Shown: in pieces, positions 61,765 to 64,000 of the stretch
Numbering within the stretch: the first letter of the stretch is position 1
Layout: each line of letters opens with the position of its first letter
Assembly (NCBI GenBank): GCA_963664845.1
Contig: OY761615.1
Location: forward strand, 3,844,001-3,908,000
Source: CAIYTF01 sp963664845
Lineage (GTDB): Bacteria; Bacteroidota; Ignavibacteria; Ignavibacteriales; Ignavibacteriaceae
Direction: 5' to 3'
Length of the DNA: 64,000 bases
Position numbers and translations under genes: made by a program
The notes under the pieces: generated by a model
Database searches by the model: none
What the model was told of the DNA's origin: nothing
Seen by the model: the letters and a program-made list of their open reading frames with translations, nothing else

Positions 61765-62736
61765 TTAATTGGTTACTGGACTGTTACGTACTTTTATCAA
61801 TTCCGCTGCTATGCTGATGGCTATTTCATCGGGTGTTTCAGCGGCAATTTCCAATCCAACCGGGCCGTGAATTTTTTTAATCTGTTCGGGCGTGAATCCG
61901 GCTTCCTTCAAACCTTTAATTATAGTCGCTATTTTTGAGATGCTTCCCATGGCGCCAAGGTAACGGAATTTCAAATGCAGAATGCTTTTAAGCGCTCCCA
62001 GGTCCGAAACGCGGTTTGACGTTACAACCACAGCATAGCTTTTCAGTCCTTCTTTGATAAATCCGGCGCAAGCTTCATAATCGCATATAATGATTTCATC
62101 CGCGTAAACATTGTTCAAAACGGTTGGGGCCGTAAGTCGTGGATCGAACACCACCACATAATAACCAAGGGAGTTCATGATCTTGCAAACAGAGAGCCCT
62201 ACGTGTCCGCCGCCAAGAACGTATATAGTATCCGGCTGACCATAGAGTTCACGATATTCCCACTTCTGGCCCTTCTGGGAAAATTTTCTCAGTTCGGTCA
62301 CTTCCTCGGTCGGTGTGTTATATTCGAACGAATCTTCTGTTAACCTGAGCAGCCCGTCTTCGTGATTTTTCACGGCGGTAATGATCTTTTTGATCACCGG
62401 AAGATCCCGGCTGTCCAGACGGTTCATTGAAATGATCTGGGTACCGGAACAAAGCAGTCCGGAACTGTGTTGCACATTTTTTTTGTGCTTTTGCAGTACG
62501 AGCTCTGAGCGTCTGCGTTTTTGCTTTGCAAGCTTCTGTGCGACCTTGATCATGTTGAATTCCATGACACCACCGCCAATGGTGCCGCGGATCTCGCCCG
62601 CGAGCGTAACACCCATCATAAAGCCCACTTTGCCGGGCGATGATCCCACAGAAGAGACCACATCGCAAAAAACAGCCACGCCATCTTTGCGGATAGCTTT
62701 TTGTAAGAACAGCCAGAACTCATTGTCGTTTATCAT
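61765..62736 (-). CDS. XdhC/CoxI-family molybdoenzyme maturation protein
   Basis: 323 residues starting at 62736 (MINDNEFWLFL); the frame extends to 62778 but the extra 14 residues are unlike the family. N-terminal part: VAVFCDVVSSVGSSPGKVGFMMGV...GTIGGGVMEF, the XdhC/CoxI signature. C-terminal Rossmann part: IYVLGGGHVGLSVCKI, VFDPRLTAP, AVVVTSNRVSDLGALKSIL, FRYLGAMGS, and IHGPVGLEIAAETPDEIAISI. XdhC binds molybdenum cofactor, helps its sulfuration and hands it to xanthine dehydrogenase-type enzymes. No molybdoenzyme gene is within reach here, so its client lies elsewhere. Confidence 0.9.
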   Translation of the reverse strand: MINDNEFWLFLQKAIRKDGVAVFCDVVSSVGSSPGKVGFMMGVTLAGEIRGTIGGGVMEFNMIKVAQKLAKQKRRRSELVLQKHKKNVQHSSGLLCSGTQIISMNRLDSRDLPVIKKIITAVKNHEDGLLRLTEDSFEYNTPTEEVTELRKFSQKGQKWEYRELYGQPDTIYVLGGGHVGLSVCKIMNSLGYYVVVFDPRLTAPTVLNNVYADEIIICDYEACAGFIKEGLKSYAVVVTSNRVSDLGALKSILHLKFRYLGAMGSISKIATIIKGLKEAGFTPEQIKKIHGPVGLEIAAETPDEIAISIAAELIKVRNSPVTN

Positions 62737-62926
62737 AAAAAGTATCTTTGTTGAAGTTTTTGAATAATCTGTCCCCAAGATAAAGATTTTATTCCGGGTG
62801 TGGAATGATGAATTAAAATGTCTGCATTGCGGTGGCTTTTAATAAGGCAGCGATTTAGACTCAATTTATCCCCCGGCTTTTCATAAATTAGGGTCTGAAT
62901 TTTTCTAACCACAATACCCGGATTTG

Positions 62927-64000
62927 ATGAAAAGCAACGCAATTACTCCCGTAATACTCACTGCAATGGAACTTGAAGTACATTACGGAGAACAGATAAT
63001 TTTGGACAAGGCTTCGCTTAGTGTGCATGAAGGTGACCGTATTGGTCTGGTTGGCCGCAATGGCGCAGGCAAATCAACATTTTTGAAAGTTATCTCAGGA
63101 CTTCTGCAGCCCGATTCCGGCGAAGTAGCAAAACGGAAGGATCTGGTTATAGGTTTTCTGTCCCAGGATTTCACCCTGGATGAGAGCATGAATGTGCACG
63201 ATAATATTAAAATTGGTGCAACAAGGGTTATTGAATTGCTTGATGAATACGAGAAATTGCCGCATGACTCGAACCGGAGGCATATTCTTGAAGAGAAGAT
63301 TGCCCAGTTGGATGGGTGGGACGTTGAAAGAAAGATCGCGCTTCTGATAGACTCGCTGCACGCACCGGATGCAGGACGCGACATTGCAACCCTGTCCGGC
63401 GGGGAAAAACGCCGTGTTGCCCTTTGCAGGGCCCTGATATCGCGTCCGGACCTGCTCATACTGGATGAACCCACCAACCATTTGGACACTGAATCCATTG
63501 AATGGATTGAAGATTTTCTGGCTGACTATAAAGGCACCTGCATCTTTGTAACCCACGACCGGTATTTTCTTGACCGGATCGCCAACCGGATTGTTGAACT
63601 TGCATCGGGTGAATTTTATTCTCACCAGGGAAATTACACTGATTACCTGATCAACAAAGCTGAGCGCTATGCAGTTAAGGAAGTGGAAGAACGCAAACGG
63701 CAAAACTTTTTGCGGCGGGAACTTGAGTGGGTGGTACGCGGGCCAAGGGCCAGAAGAACAAAGGCAAAAAGCAGGCTTGATGCCTATCATGAAGTTGCAT
63801 CCCAGGAAAACATGGAAGTTGAACTTGATGTGGATATGATAATTCCGCCGGCAGAAATTCTTGGAAAGAAAATTCTCGAACTGCACAAAGTTGGGATCAC
63901 CCTGGGCGGTCGTACCCTGTTCTCCGATCTTGATTTTATTTTCGAGAAAGGACGGAAACTGGGCATCGTGGGAAAAAACGGAACGGGCAAGACAACGTTG
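62927..64000 (+). CDS. ABC-F ATPase, Uup type, 3' end missing
   Basis: The frame runs open from the ATG at 62927 to the right edge (358 codons), so the second ATPase domain is cut. First domain: Walker A GRNGAGKST (about 47-55), signature LSGGEKRR, Walker B LLILDEPTNHLD, and a switch His in FVTHDRYF. The linker contains RRELEWVVRGPRARRTKAKSRLDAYH, close to the Uup wording (E-L-x-W...R-x-G-x-x-A-R-x-T-K). The second Walker A begins at the edge (GIVGKNGTGKTTL). ABC-F proteins act on the ribosome; Uup is linked to stalled or assembling ribosomes and precise transposon excision. The C-terminus is needed to tell Uup from EttA or a resistance ABC-F. Confidence 0.9.
   Translation, partial: MKSNAITPVILTAMELEVHYGEQIILDKASLSVHEGDRIGLVGRNGAGKSTFLKVISGLLQPDSGEVAKRKDLVIGFLSQDFTLDESMNVHDNIKIGATRVIELLDEYEKLPHDSNRRHILEEKIAQLDGWDVERKIALLIDSLHAPDAGRDIATLSGGEKRRVALCRALISRPDLLILDEPTNHLDTESIEWIEDFLADYKGTCIFVTHDRYFLDRIANRIVELASGEFYSHQGNYTDYLINKAERYAVKEVEERKRQNFLRRELEWVVRGPRARRTKAKSRLDAYHEVASQENMEVELDVDMIIPPAEILGKKILELHKVGITLGGRTLFSDLDFIFEKGRKLGIVGKNGTGKTTL

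Noticed and set aside
63095..63886. 263-codon frame antisense to the ABC-F gene
   Set aside because: The opposite strand encodes clear Walker A, signature and Walker B motifs in a frame that runs off the window edge.

Overview
The window (64 kb, moderate GC) reads as chromosome from a free-living member of the Bacteroidota/Ignavibacteria side of the FCB group. The evidence is internal. Five exported proteins (two tandem paralogues, an alpha-amylase, an M1 peptidase and a short cargo-like protein) end in the roughly 80-residue type IX secretion sorting domain, with an N-Y/F-P-N-P-F-N-P motif and a terminal K. There are also a TonB-dependent receptor, a Reg_prop/Y_Y_Y histidine kinase, a CarboxypepD_reg/DUF5686 protein and promoter-like TAnnTTTG elements. 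No rRNA, tRNA, CRISPR array, transposase or complete prophage was recognised. Both ends cut a gene: ptsI at the left and an ABC-F ATPase at the right.

Layout. 1-3 kb: PTS enzyme I and a phosphoglucose/phosphomannose isomerase. 3-9 kb: a large propeller histidine kinase, then two tandem T9SS-sorted choice-of-anchor-V-like proteins. 9.5-15.5 kb: amino-acid permease, lysA, a MATE exporter and, divergently, malQ. 15.8-21.8 kb: a LexA/CI-like S24 repressor back to back with a Mor-like activator over one AT-rich dyad, then an EmrA-EmrB-TolC efflux operon with a divergent MarR regulator and a perfect 26-bp palindrome. 21.9-28 kb: YqhD-like dehydrogenase, class D beta-lactamase, a GT-C glycosyltransferase-like membrane protein and AlkD-like DNA repair. 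28.3-34.8 kb: an operon for a HExxH peptidase/propeller/Omp85-like barrel fusion, a PQQ-propeller lipoprotein and a PEGA-like protein, then an orphan receiver and MsrB. 35.4-41.3 kb: an overlapping TonB receptor / YfiR / CHASE8-like hybrid kinase operon. 41.4-47 kb: a GlmU-like nucleotidyltransferase, a secreted alpha-amylase and a 51-residue membrane protein. 47.4-52.6 kb: two exported NUC1 nucleases with a convergent gene for a NuiA-type nuclease inhibitor. 53-64 kb: DUF5686 outer-membrane protein, exported YciI-like protein, a T9SS-sorted M1 aminopeptidase, acyl-CoA dehydrogenase, XdhC and ABC-F.

The most distinctive loci are the nuclease/inhibitor cluster, the TonB receptor-YfiR-kinase module, the phage-like divergent regulatory switch and the protease-propeller-barrel operon. 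Three near full-length copies of a roughly 185-bp terminal-inverted-repeat element with three internal hairpins, and three copies of a 28-bp palindrome, lie between genes. All function calls are by reading motifs and family resemblance; no database search was possible.
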